This document shows positions 45,855-53,489 of a stretch of DNA of 64,000 nt, one piece after another. Position 1 is the first letter of the stretch. The number at the start of each line of letters is the position of its first letter. A model generated the notes under the pieces. It did not search any database, was not told where the DNA came from, and saw only the letters and a list, made by a program, of their open reading frames with translations. A program made the position numbers and the translations under genes. Source of the stretch: Brotaphodocola catenula (lineage in GTDB: Bacteria; Bacillota; Clostridia; Lachnospirales; Lachnospiraceae); contig JAJEPU010000002.1 of NCBI GenBank assembly GCA_020686985.1, positions 85,851 to 149,850 on the forward strand, given 5' to 3'.

Positions 45855-47212
45855 GCTCCGAACTGTTTGATCGCGTCGAGGAGTGTCTGGATTGCGGAGT
45901 TGACTCCGCTCGCAAGGTCAGCTCCTGGTCCGCTGGCCGATGAGGTCTGGGCGGTGAACCGGCAGTTCATCATCAGCAGGTACTGTCCCTTCTCCAGCGT
46001 GATCGGGACTGGGGTTGTGTCAATGTATTTCATGGAAAGCATATCTTTGTATTGACGTCGCGTCGCGGACATCACGAAAACGATTCCGGTGTTGTCCGGG
46101 TCATCCGTCACGAAATACCAGGTGCCTGCCGGAATGTGAACACCGACTTTGAATTCGGTTGCACTGCGATAGTCGAGATTCGGAACTTCCTCAATCGGGG
46201 AGGCAGTGGCATTTTCAAAAGTCAGATATTCCCCCTCCTTGACCGCTACAATCGCGTCTGTCTGGATTCCGCCATAGTCGATCAGATCCTCATGTTTGTC
46301 TGGATCTGCCTTGTCAGAAATCATATAGACACCAGGTTCTTCTCCGGTGGAGAGCAGAACGTACTCTCCGACAGGGAGGTCGGAACCGACGAGGTAGGTG
46401 TCGGCAGGATAGATCGTCTCCGGTTTGGAGGTTGAGGTCGAAAGTCCGGCAACGAGATCACCCGATACAAGGATCGGAGAGGTCTGCTGGCGTTTCAGCG
46501 CTTCCTCCTCGGCAATTGCGGTCTCTGAGGCGGTTGGAATGCGGTAGCGCTTGATGTCTTCCGCAGAGGCGGTCGAAGCGAGCAGGCAGTCCTCAAGCTG
46601 GAGATATTCTCCCTCGTGAACCGTAATCACCGCATTGTCTTTCACTTCCATGTAATCGATCACGCAATCGTAGGTGTTGCTCGGCCATGCGAGTGTGAAT
46701 GCAACACCTGCCTGTGCATTTTTCGCACGCTTGAGCCGGTAAGTGCCCGCCGGAATGTGGTAACCGATCTTGTACATATTTCCGTAAAAATGATCGATCT
46801 GCGGAACCTCAGCGATCGGGGAGGCACTGCACCGCGTGAGCTTGAGCACCTGCCCCTCGCTCAGCGTCACGATTGAGTTGTACGGAAATGAGGCGTGATC
46901 AAGCACCTGAGCCTCGTCACTCAGGTCAGACAGAATTGAGTAGGAACCTTTGATTCCGTTTGTCAGCGTGAAGATCATGTATTCTCCGGCAGGAAGATCT
47001 GTTCCGACCTGGTAGATTCCCGGTCGGTAGACAGTCTCCGGAATGGAAGTGGATGTGCTCAGGATGTCTTTCGGTTTCAGAATTCCGCGACTGCTCGTGA
47101 TGACCGGTGAGGTCGGAACAGCGGTTGCATCGGTATCCGCCCCGTAAGCGGGGGTGAGGACGGAAATCGAGAGGAGAAGAGCAGAAAAAAAGGTATGGAG
47201 TGGTTTCATCAT
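45851..47212 (-). CDS. Secreted protein with four YxVGxDLPxGEY repeats
   Basis: A 453-residue protein with a Sec signal peptide (about 1-24, cleaved near AYGA). Four related domains of about 65 residues begin at about 65, 146, 271 and 355. Each opens with Y-x-V-G-x-D/H-L/I-P-A/V-G-E/T-Y and closes with an EGEYLxLxxC-like strand. The domains look like beta-rich modules in two pairs, joined by a linker (about 211-265). No catalytic motif or cell-wall anchor is visible. Function is unknown; a surface or exported beta-sandwich protein is likely. The start is one of two adjacent Met codons after AAAGGAC. Confidence 0.75.
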   Translation of the reverse strand: MMKPLHTFFSALLLSISVLTPAYGADTDATAVPTSPVITSSRGILKPKDILSTSTSIPETVYRPGIYQVGTDLPAGEYMIFTLTNGIKGSYSILSDLSDEAQVLDHASFPYNSIVTLSEGQVLKLTRCSASPIAEVPQIDHFYGNMYKIGYHIPAGTYRLKRAKNAQAGVAFTLAWPSNTYDCVIDYMEVKDNAVITVHEGEYLQLEDCLLASTASAEDIKRYRIPTASETAIAEEEALKRQQTSPILVSGDLVAGLSTSTSKPETIYPADTYLVGSDLPVGEYVLLSTGEEPGVYMISDKADPDKHEDLIDYGGIQTDAIVAVKEGEYLTFENATASPIEEVPNLDYRSATEFKVGVHIPAGTWYFVTDDPDNTGIVFVMSATRRQYKDMLSMKYIDTTPVPITLEKGQYLLMMNCRFTAQTSSASGPGADLASGVNSAIQTLLDAIKQFGA

Positions 47213-47409
47213 GTCCTTTCTTAAAAAGGCAAGGTCAGCACAGTGTGAGAACCGTACCTCTTAAAGTTTCAAATTAAAAAAATCAGGGTCTTTAAAAACA
47301 GACCTTTAGATTGTACTATATAATTGAGACAACTTCCATAGGAAATCTGAAAGATTTATAGGGAGAAAACAAAAATAATTTCGTGAGTGTTTTTTCAGGT
47401 GAACGTTTC

Positions 47410-47438
47410 TTGACATTTGATGAAATGCGCGATATATT
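47410..47438 (+). promoter_or_regulatory. Promoter of the zinc-ribbon membrane protein gene
   Basis: TTGACA (47410-47415), a 17-bp spacer and TATATT (47433-47438). An operator-like repeat follows at 47448. Confidence 0.8.
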
Positions 47439-47447
47439 GAACCAAAT

Positions 47448-47473
47448 TCGTTCTTGAACCGTTCTTGAACGAA
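47448..47473 (+). promoter_or_regulatory. Operator-like repeat at the transcription start
   Basis: GTTCTTGAAC occurs twice (47450-47459 and 47461-47470), flanked by TTCGTTC (47448-47454) and GAACGAA (47467-47473) in inverted orientation. It lies just after the expected start point, a typical repressor position. Confidence 0.55.
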
Positions 47474-47499
47474 GAACTTAGAAAAAGGAGCCGATCATT

Positions 47500-48609
47500 A
47501 TGGTTTGTCCGAGATGTGGACGAAAATCATCTGGAAAAATATGTGTCTGGTGTCGGAGTGGGCGAAATTTGTCCGAGTATTCGATCAAAGACTATGATAA
47601 GTATAGCGCTGAGATCCCGGAAGAGGATTACAGAAGAGAGCTTGAGGAAAAGATCCGAGAAGAGCAGGAACGTGCAAAGAATGGGATTTTAGATCCGATT
47701 TTGGAGAATCAGGAACATAGAGAAAATAGAGAAGATAGAGAAAACCGGGGAAACGAAGAAAATCGGAAAAACGAAAGTCGGGAAAATGGAGAGGAGGAGA
47801 TGAAAGAGGCACAGAGCGGGCGCGGGCGTTCGAGAAAAAAGGCGACAACGACACAAAAGCGGTCTTGGCGCAATGCAGATGCAGATCGCAGTGAGCGAAA
47901 GGAAAAAAAGCAAAAAGAGAGACAAAGAGAAAAACAAAAGGAAAAGAAAGATAAGCGAATTCGGGCGATGCAGTCAGAGCTTGAGGATTTGAGGGCGCGC
48001 CAGCAGGAGCACGAAGATTTAGAGCGGGAGCGGAAACGTCAGGAAAAAGAACAGAGTCGCCAAGATAAATTTCAGGAAAAAGCACAGAGCCACCAGGAGA
48101 GAGCGAAGGAAAAAATAAAGCCATCCGTTCTTGCGGTTGTGGGATTTTCCCGCCTGCTCCAGCTCGCATCAGCAGTTCTGATGGCACTTTTGACGGTGAT
48201 GAGTGTATTTTCATTCTGGCAACACCGGGAGGGTCTCGGAGGAATTATGACGATTCTCGATGAGCGAAACTATGCGCTTGCGCTCTATCTCGCGTCAGCC
48301 GGAGCTGTGGTCTTCTTCGGGATGATCTGGACGCTCTGGATTATGAGCCGAAAGGGAGCAGGCGGAGAGGTGCGGATGAAGACTTACGACACGGGACGGG
48401 GATTTCTGCCGTTTCTTCTGTGTCTGGGTGCAGTTTGTGTTGTGACCCGCCTGTCCGGGTTGGTGCCGGAGGATGGCGAGATGTGGCACGGAATGGCAAA
48501 GGCGGTCAGTGCGATTGTGATAGCAGTGCAGGAGGAGAGTCATCAGCTGATGCTTGTGAGCACTGCGGGAGTCATCTTTTCTCTGATCCGAAAAATCCTT
48601 CGTATATAG
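47500..48609 (+). CDS. Zinc-ribbon, charged-coil membrane protein of unknown function
   Basis: A 369-residue protein. The N-terminus VCPRCGRKSSGKICVWCRSG is a CxxC...CxxC zinc ribbon. Residues 50-205 are extremely charged (Glu, Arg, Lys, Gln) and predicted coiled coil. The C-terminus has about four membrane helices (from VLAVVGFSRLLQLASAVLMAL, YLASAGAVVFFGMIWTLW, FLPFLLCLGAVCVV, LVSTAGVIFSLI). No family was recognised. It starts at 47500 after AAAAAGGAGCC and has a strong promoter with an operator-like repeat. Confidence 0.75.
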   Translation: MVCPRCGRKSSGKICVWCRSGRNLSEYSIKDYDKYSAEIPEEDYRRELEEKIREEQERAKNGILDPILENQEHRENREDRENRGNEENRKNESRENGEEEMKEAQSGRGRSRKKATTTQKRSWRNADADRSERKEKKQKERQREKQKEKKDKRIRAMQSELEDLRARQQEHEDLERERKRQEKEQSRQDKFQEKAQSHQERAKEKIKPSVLAVVGFSRLLQLASAVLMALLTVMSVFSFWQHREGLGGIMTILDERNYALALYLASAGAVVFFGMIWTLWIMSRKGAGGEVRMKTYDTGRGFLPFLLCLGAVCVVTRLSGLVPEDGEMWHGMAKAVSAIVIAVQEESHQLMLVSTAGVIFSLIRKILRI

Positions 48610-48681
48610 AAAGTGCTGTTTGCGCAAAGCGTGAACAGTAACGAGAGGGTTGTCTGTCAGGACAAACCTGAGAGAAGCGGG

Positions 48682-48710
48682 TTGTATTTTCCCGTGAAAT
48701 CCATTATAAT
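48682..48710 (+). promoter_or_regulatory. Promoter of argS
   Basis: TTGTAT (48682-48687), a 17-bp spacer and TATAAT (48705-48710). The leader is short and no T-box was seen. Confidence 0.75.
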
Positions 48711-48768
48711 AAGAAATCAGTCTGAAGAAATCTGAAGAACATTGAAGAAAAAAGGAGAGTTTGAGAAC

Positions 48769-50541
48769 GTGAAGAAGATTCTGAATCTGATCGAAGAAAA
48801 GATGCGCACAGCGTTTGAGACCTGTGGCTACGAAGCCTCTTACGCAAGAATCGTGCTGTCAAACCGCCCGGACCTGTGTGAGTACCAGTGCAACGGTGCA
48901 ATGGCAGCAGCAAAAGCATACAAGAAAAAACCGATTGACATTGCAACGGCAGTAGTGGAGAATCTGACCGGAGACGAGATGTTTTCCGAAATTACTGCAG
49001 TGATGCCGGGATTCATCAACATCCGTTTAAATCCGCAGTACCTTGCAGATTACCTTGGCGGTATGCAGAAGGAAGAAAAACTGGGTCTTGAGGAGACCGG
49101 ACACGGTGAGACGATCATCGTCGATTACGGTGGTGCAAATGTAGCAAAACCGCTTCATGTCGGTCATCTGCGTTCCGCAGTTATCGGTGAGGCTGTGAAG
49201 CGCATGGGTAAATTCCTCGGTTACAATATGATCGGTGATGTTCATCTCGGAGACTGGGGTCTTCAGATGGGACTGATTATTGAGGAACTGCGCGATCGCA
49301 AGCCGGATCTCGTATACTTTGATGAGTCCTACACCGGAGAGTATCCGGCAGAGGCTCCGTTTACGATCAGCGAGCTTGAGGATATCTATCCGACCGCAAG
49401 CGGAAAGGCAAAAGAGGACCCGGCATTCAAGGAGCGCGCGCAGACTGCAACCTTCAAATTGCAGAATGGCTATGCACCGTTTACCGCAATCTGGAAGCAC
49501 ATCATGTCCGTTTCCCTCGCAGATCTGAAGAAGAACTACGGCAATCTGGATGTTCACTTCGAGCTCTGGAAGGGCGAGAGCGATGCTCAGAAATATATTC
49601 CGTGGCTGATTCAGGATCTTCAGGACAAGGGACTTGCACATGAGAGTGATGGTGCTCTCGTTGTCGACATTGCAGAGCCGACCGACAGCAAGGAGCTTCC
49701 GCCGTGTATCGTCCGCAAGTCTGACGGTGCTGCATTGTATGCGACCTCTGATCTCGGAACAATCATCGAGCGTGAGAAGGACTTCCAGCCGGTTAAATAC
49801 ATCTACATCACCGATAAGCGTCAGGAGCTTCATTTCGTTCAGGTCTTCCGTGTTGCGAGAAAGGCAGGCTATGTGAAGCCGGAGACCGAGATGATTCATA
49901 TCGGATTCGGTACGATGAACGGAAAGGACGGCAAGCCGTTTAAGACGAGAGAGGGCGGAGTCATGCGTCTCGAGCGTCTGATCGCTGACATTGATTCTGC
50001 TGTTTATGATCGTATCATGGAGAACCGCACCGTATCTGAGGAGGAGGCAAAGGAGACTGCAAAGACCGTTGGACTTGCTGCGCTGAAGTACGGCGATCTG
50101 ACAAACCAGGCATCCAAGGATTATGTCTTCGACCTTGACCGCTTCATCTCCTTCGAAGGAAATACCGGTCCGTACATCCTGTACACGATCGTTCGTATCA
50201 AGTCGATTCTGAACAAGTATCAGGAAACTCAGGCAGAGACTGCACCGGCAGACGCAAAGATTCTTCCGGCAGTGGGAAATGCAGAGAAGGATCTGATGCT
50301 TCGCCTTGCACGCTTCAATGATGTGATGGAGAATGCATTTGCAGAGACCGCACCGCATAAGATCTGCCAGTATATCTACGAGCTGTCCAATGCATTCAAC
50401 AGCTTCTACCATGACAATCGAATCCTTGCGGAGGAAGACAAGGCTCGTCAGGCAAGCTGGATTCAGCTGATCACGCTGACGAAGGACGTTCTGACGACCT
50501 GTATCCACGTTCTCGGTTTCGAGGCTCCGGAGCGCATGTAA
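48769..50541 (+). CDS. argS: Arginyl-tRNA synthetase
   Basis: A 590-residue class I synthetase. The N-terminal additional domain (1-110) is present, the HIGH motif appears as KPLHVGHLRSAVIGEA, and the KMSKS loop is degenerate (FGTMNGKDGKPFKTREGG), as usual for ArgRS. The anticodon-binding DALR domain ends the protein. The GTG at 48769 is chosen because AAAGGAGAG lies 9 nt upstream; a TTG further upstream would overlap that site. Confidence 0.95.
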   Translation: MKKILNLIEEKMRTAFETCGYEASYARIVLSNRPDLCEYQCNGAMAAAKAYKKKPIDIATAVVENLTGDEMFSEITAVMPGFINIRLNPQYLADYLGGMQKEEKLGLEETGHGETIIVDYGGANVAKPLHVGHLRSAVIGEAVKRMGKFLGYNMIGDVHLGDWGLQMGLIIEELRDRKPDLVYFDESYTGEYPAEAPFTISELEDIYPTASGKAKEDPAFKERAQTATFKLQNGYAPFTAIWKHIMSVSLADLKKNYGNLDVHFELWKGESDAQKYIPWLIQDLQDKGLAHESDGALVVDIAEPTDSKELPPCIVRKSDGAALYATSDLGTIIEREKDFQPVKYIYITDKRQELHFVQVFRVARKAGYVKPETEMIHIGFGTMNGKDGKPFKTREGGVMRLERLIADIDSAVYDRIMENRTVSEEEAKETAKTVGLAALKYGDLTNQASKDYVFDLDRFISFEGNTGPYILYTIVRIKSILNKYQETQAETAPADAKILPAVGNAEKDLMLRLARFNDVMENAFAETAPHKICQYIYELSNAFNSFYHDNRILAEEDKARQASWIQLITLTKDVLTTCIHVLGFEAPERM

Positions 50542-50615
50542 TTGAGCGCCCATTTACTTATAAAAAAATTCTCAGATCGACGTGGCCGATTTGAGAAAAA
50601 TAAAGTGAGACATAC

Positions 50616-50650
50616 AAGAAAAGCACCTTCCTAGGGAGGTGCTTTTCTTT
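50616..50650 (+). terminator. Terminator after argS
   Basis: AAGAAAAGCACCT (50616-50628) pairs with AGGTGCTTTTCTT (50637-50649). A second hairpin, TTCTCAGATCG with CGATTTGAGAA (50569-50597), lies before it. Confidence 0.85.
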
Positions 50651-50705
50651 ATGGCAAAATAGTGACAGAAAAATAGTGATTGTAATGGAATAAGAGAGAA
50701 AAACC

Positions 50706-50714
50706 TGTTATAAT
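50706..50714 (+). promoter_or_regulatory. Extended -10 promoter of bioY
   Basis: TGT followed by TATAAT (50709-50714) with no good -35. GTTAAA at 50721 recalls one BirA half-site, but no second half was found. Confidence 0.5.
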
Positions 50715-50752
50715 GAGATTGTTAAATACAGAACAGGGAAGGAGATACTGAG

Positions 50753-51334
50753 TTGATTAAACAAAAGAGGGGGGCGTCCATGAGCCTTGCGGTTTGTGGA
50801 TTGTTTGCAGCACTGATTGCGGCAGGTGCATTTATCAAGATTACGATTCCGATGCCGTTGACGGACATGCATTTCACAATGCAGTGGTTTTTTGTCTTGC
50901 TTGCGGGACTTCTGCTCTCGTCCAATCAGGCATTCATGAGTGTGGCGACATATCTGATCGTTGGTCTGATCGGAATTCCGGTGTTTGCGTCCGGCGGTGG
51001 TCCGGCATATCTGTTGAAGCCGACATTCGGATTTCTTTTGGGCTTTGCGTTTGCTGCGTGGGTGATGGGATTCCTGAATGAGAGAATGCACACGATGCAC
51101 GCACTTCCAATGATGATTCCGGCGACAGCAGGATTTGTGGTATATTATGGAATGGGTCTGATCTATTTTTACATGATCGCGAACTTCCTGCTTGCCAATC
51201 CGATTGGCTGGAAAGAAATCTTTGTCGTGTACTGTGTAGGCACGATGGCACCGGACTATATTCTCTGCGTACTTGCGGTGGTTGTAGCAGGACGACTCAA
51301 GCCGGCGATCTCGCAGATGATGATGTATTCATAA
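50753..51334 (+). CDS. bioY: Biotin transporter substrate-binding subunit BioY
   Basis: A 193-residue membrane protein with six hydrophobic segments and the BioY features IPMPLTDMHFTMQWFFVLLAG and VGLIGIPVFASGGGP. It is the S component of an ECF transporter that captures biotin and works with a shared energizing module encoded elsewhere. Translation starts from TTG with GGAAGGAG upstream. It has its own promoter and terminator. Confidence 0.92.
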   Translation: MIKQKRGASMSLAVCGLFAALIAAGAFIKITIPMPLTDMHFTMQWFFVLLAGLLLSSNQAFMSVATYLIVGLIGIPVFASGGGPAYLLKPTFGFLLGFAFAAWVMGFLNERMHTMHALPMMIPATAGFVVYYGMGLIYFYMIANFLLANPIGWKEIFVVYCVGTMAPDYILCVLAVVVAGRLKPAISQMMMYS

Positions 51335-51432
51335 GATGACTCAGAGGGAATGTCCTTCGCTTTTGTGGATGGGGATCGCAAAGTGTATGCATGAAAGACA
51401 AAAGCATAGAGAGTATACAGATTAAAAACAGA

Positions 51433-51455
51433 AAATCCCGCTTGCGGGATTTTTT
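51433..51455 (+). terminator. Terminator after bioY
   Basis: AAATCCCGC (51433-51441), loop TT, GCGGGATTT (51444-51452) followed by TTT. Confidence 0.9.
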
Positions 51456-51488
51456 GCTGTAAAAAATGGTATGTTATATGTGATGCGC

Positions 51489-51512
51489 CAAGTCGATGCT
51501 TGCGTCAACTTG
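51489..51512 (+). repeat. Short palindromic element containing CAAGTCGAT (copy 3)
   Basis: CAAGT (51489-51493) pairs with ACTTG (51508-51512), enclosing CGATGCTTGCGTCA. Related to the elements at 15975 and 41166. Confidence 0.4.
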
Positions 51513-51586
51513 AAAGCAATAATAAAGAAAGAAGTACAAAGAAAAAAGAGAAAGAGTGAAGAGAAAAGGAAGAGGAGAAAAAGGTT

Positions 51587-52498
51587 ATGGGAGAGATACT
51601 GGTTCATGCAGGCTGTTTTGTGGGAATCATTCTTCTTGGATATGTTCTGCGAAACATCGGATTTTTTGCGGAGGATGATTTCCATGTTTTGAGTAAGATC
51701 GTGGTCAAGATTACCCTGACAGCGGCGATTATCACAAACTTCTCGGGAAGAGAGATGGAGACCTCGATGTTGCTTCTGATGGTCATGGGGTTTCTGTTCG
51801 GTGTGTTCATGATCGGAGTCGGCGCAGTCCTTTACCGGAAGCGGGGACGCGAGCATCAGTCGTTTGCGATCCTGAATATTTCCGGATGCAACATTGGAAA
51901 TTTTGCGATGCCGTTTGCGCAGGGATTTCTCGGACCTGTCGGAGTCATGGCAGTCAGCCTGTTTGACTGCGGAAACAGCTTCATCTGTATGGGCGGATCA
52001 TGCAGTGTCGCAGATATGGTGAAGTCGGGAAATGGCAAATTTGATTTCCGCCCGATTTTTAAGAGACTTTCAAAGAGCATTCCGCTTTTGACCTATGTGT
52101 TCATGACGATTCTGGCATTCTGCCATCTGTCCCTGCCTCAGCCGATTATCGAGTATGCGGGAATCATCGGAAATGCGAATGTCTTTATGGCGATGCTGAT
52201 GATCGGTGTCGGCTTTCATCTGAGCGGGGATCGGGAGCAGATCGGAGATATTGTGAAAATTCTCTCGACGCGCTATCTTGTGGGAATTCTTTTTGCTCTG
52301 GCATCCTACTTTTTCCTGCCGTTTCCGCTTGAGTACCGCCAGGCGCTTGTAATCACCTTCCTTGCACCGATCGCGAGCATCGCTCCGGCGTTTACCGCAG
52401 AACTCAAAGGAGATTTCGGACTGTCGAGCGCGGTCAACTCCCTTTCTATCCTGATCAGCATTGTGCTGATTACGGTCGCGCTTGTGGTGATGCTGTGA
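51587..52498 (+). CDS. AEC-family transporter (auxin efflux carrier/malate permease type)
   Basis: A 303-residue membrane protein with about ten helices in two halves. The N-terminal ILLGYVLRNIGFF, the central NISGCNIGNFAMPFAQGFLG and the C-terminal FLAPIASIAPAFTAELKGD are typical of AEC transporters, which export or exchange small carboxylates. Substrate is unknown. The start has GAGGAGAAAAAGG upstream. It lies directly before the first junction repeat of the CRISPR module. Confidence 0.9.
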   Translation: MGEILVHAGCFVGIILLGYVLRNIGFFAEDDFHVLSKIVVKITLTAAIITNFSGREMETSMLLLMVMGFLFGVFMIGVGAVLYRKRGREHQSFAILNISGCNIGNFAMPFAQGFLGPVGVMAVSLFDCGNSFICMGGSCSVADMVKSGNGKFDFRPIFKRLSKSIPLLTYVFMTILAFCHLSLPQPIIEYAGIIGNANVFMAMLMIGVGFHLSGDREQIGDIVKILSTRYLVGILFALASYFFLPFPLEYRQALVITFLAPIASIAPAFTAELKGDFGLSSAVNSLSILISIVLITVALVVML

Positions 52499-52533
52499 TA
52501 AATACAGAATCTGTCAATAACAACTTTCAGACT

Positions 52534-52658
52534 GCCCGGTCATTTGGAGGGAAGAGATGCCCCACAGATGATCGGGCGGTTTTTTATAGGGAAAATGTCA
52601 CCTTGAGGGCGACCATTTTAAATATGAAATTTGATATACTCATTGAGAAAGAAAACAG
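52534..52658. repeat. Left copy of the direct repeat flanking the CRISPR-Cas module
   Basis: About 125 bp, nearly the same as 63322-63445. It contains a hairpin, GCCCGGTCAT pairing with ATGATCGGGC, then TTTTTT (terminator-like), a conserved block ending GAGGGCGACCATTT, and an extended -10 TGATATACT (52633-52640). The most conserved part is 52534-52618. Confidence 0.9.
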
Positions 52659-52667
52659 GAATTGCCA

Positions 52668-52696
52668 TTGTAAAAGCAATGAGGTCGTTTTATAAT
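52668..52696 (+). promoter_or_regulatory. Promoter of the cas operon
   Basis: TTGTAA (52668-52673), a 17-bp spacer and TATAAT (52691-52696). It lies just past the left flanking repeat, 45 bp before cas6. The extended -10 within the repeat is a second candidate. Confidence 0.7.
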
Positions 52697-52740
52697 AAAA
52701 AGAAAAACAAGTACAGAAATTCAAATGAAAAGGACAGAAA

Positions 52741-53487
52741 ATGCCAGCACAATTAATCATGAAATTAGAAAGTTCAGGGGCTCTGAATCACAGAATGTCA
52801 TCCCTTTTTCACGGAGTATTGATGGAATTAATTCCCGAAGAGTATGCGGAGATTCTTCATCAGTCGCGCCTCCATCCATTTTCCCAGTATCTGAAAATAA
52901 AAAATAAAGAGTGGTATTGGATTGTAAATGCGTTGAATCAGGAAGCAGAAGACATTATTTTGCATCAGACTCTGGAAAAGTTATCTGATTTTTATTTGAA
53001 GAGAAATGAAATCACAGTTCAGATAAGGGAAAAGGAATTTCAGAAAAAGACACTTTCAGAGATGATGCAACAATTTTATAAAGAAGATGCAGACAAGTTT
53101 GTATCCTTACAATTTCTGACACCGACAGCATTTAAACAACAGGGACAATATATTTTTTATCCGGACATTCGCTGTATCTATCAGAGCCTGATGAATAAGT
53201 ATGATGCATCTGTGGAAGAAAACGTCATGATGGATGTAGACACTCTGGATCAGCTTTGTCAGGATACCAGACTTGTAAAATATGATTTGAGGAGTGTTCG
53301 GTTTGATATGGAGGGAATACGAGTTCCGGCATTTCTCGGAAGCCTGACGCTTCGGTTGACAGGAACACAGACGATGGCAAATTTCGCGAATATGCTGTTT
53401 GAGTTTGGAACGTATTCGGGAATTGGAATCAAGACAGGGCTTGGAATGGGAGCGTATGAGCTTGTAAAAGAGGGGAGGATAAAGTAA
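52741..53487 (+). CDS. cas6: CRISPR endoribonuclease Cas6
   Basis: A 248-residue RAMP nuclease that cuts the pre-crRNA within each repeat. The glycine-rich loop typical of Cas6 is at the C-terminus (FGTYSGIGIKTGLGMGAYEL). His17 and His24 near the N-terminus (NHRMSSLFHG) are candidates for the catalytic histidine. Cutting after the CCCC/GGGG hairpin would leave the 8-nt handle ACGAAAAC. First gene of the type III-A operon, 2 nt before csm1. Confidence 0.93.
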   Translation: MPAQLIMKLESSGALNHRMSSLFHGVLMELIPEEYAEILHQSRLHPFSQYLKIKNKEWYWIVNALNQEAEDIILHQTLEKLSDFYLKRNEITVQIREKEFQKKTLSEMMQQFYKEDADKFVSLQFLTPTAFKQQGQYIFYPDIRCIYQSLMNKYDASVEENVMMDVDTLDQLCQDTRLVKYDLRSVRFDMEGIRVPAFLGSLTLRLTGTQTMANFANMLFEFGTYSGIGIKTGLGMGAYELVKEGRIK

Positions 53488-53489
53488 AT

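Noticed and set aside
49027..50553. A 508-codon open frame on the minus strand opposite argS
   Set aside because: It mirrors argS codon by codon, has no ribosome site, and its translation is rich in Cys, Leu and Arg without any family motif. It is a shadow of argS.
50715..50752. BirA operator upstream of bioY
   Set aside because: Only one half-site-like GTTAAA is present; no inverted partner at the usual spacing was found.
52534..52618. Flanking repeats as insertion-sequence ends
   Set aside because: They are direct, not inverted, carry no transposase and contain an ordinary terminator and promoter, so they are not IS termini.
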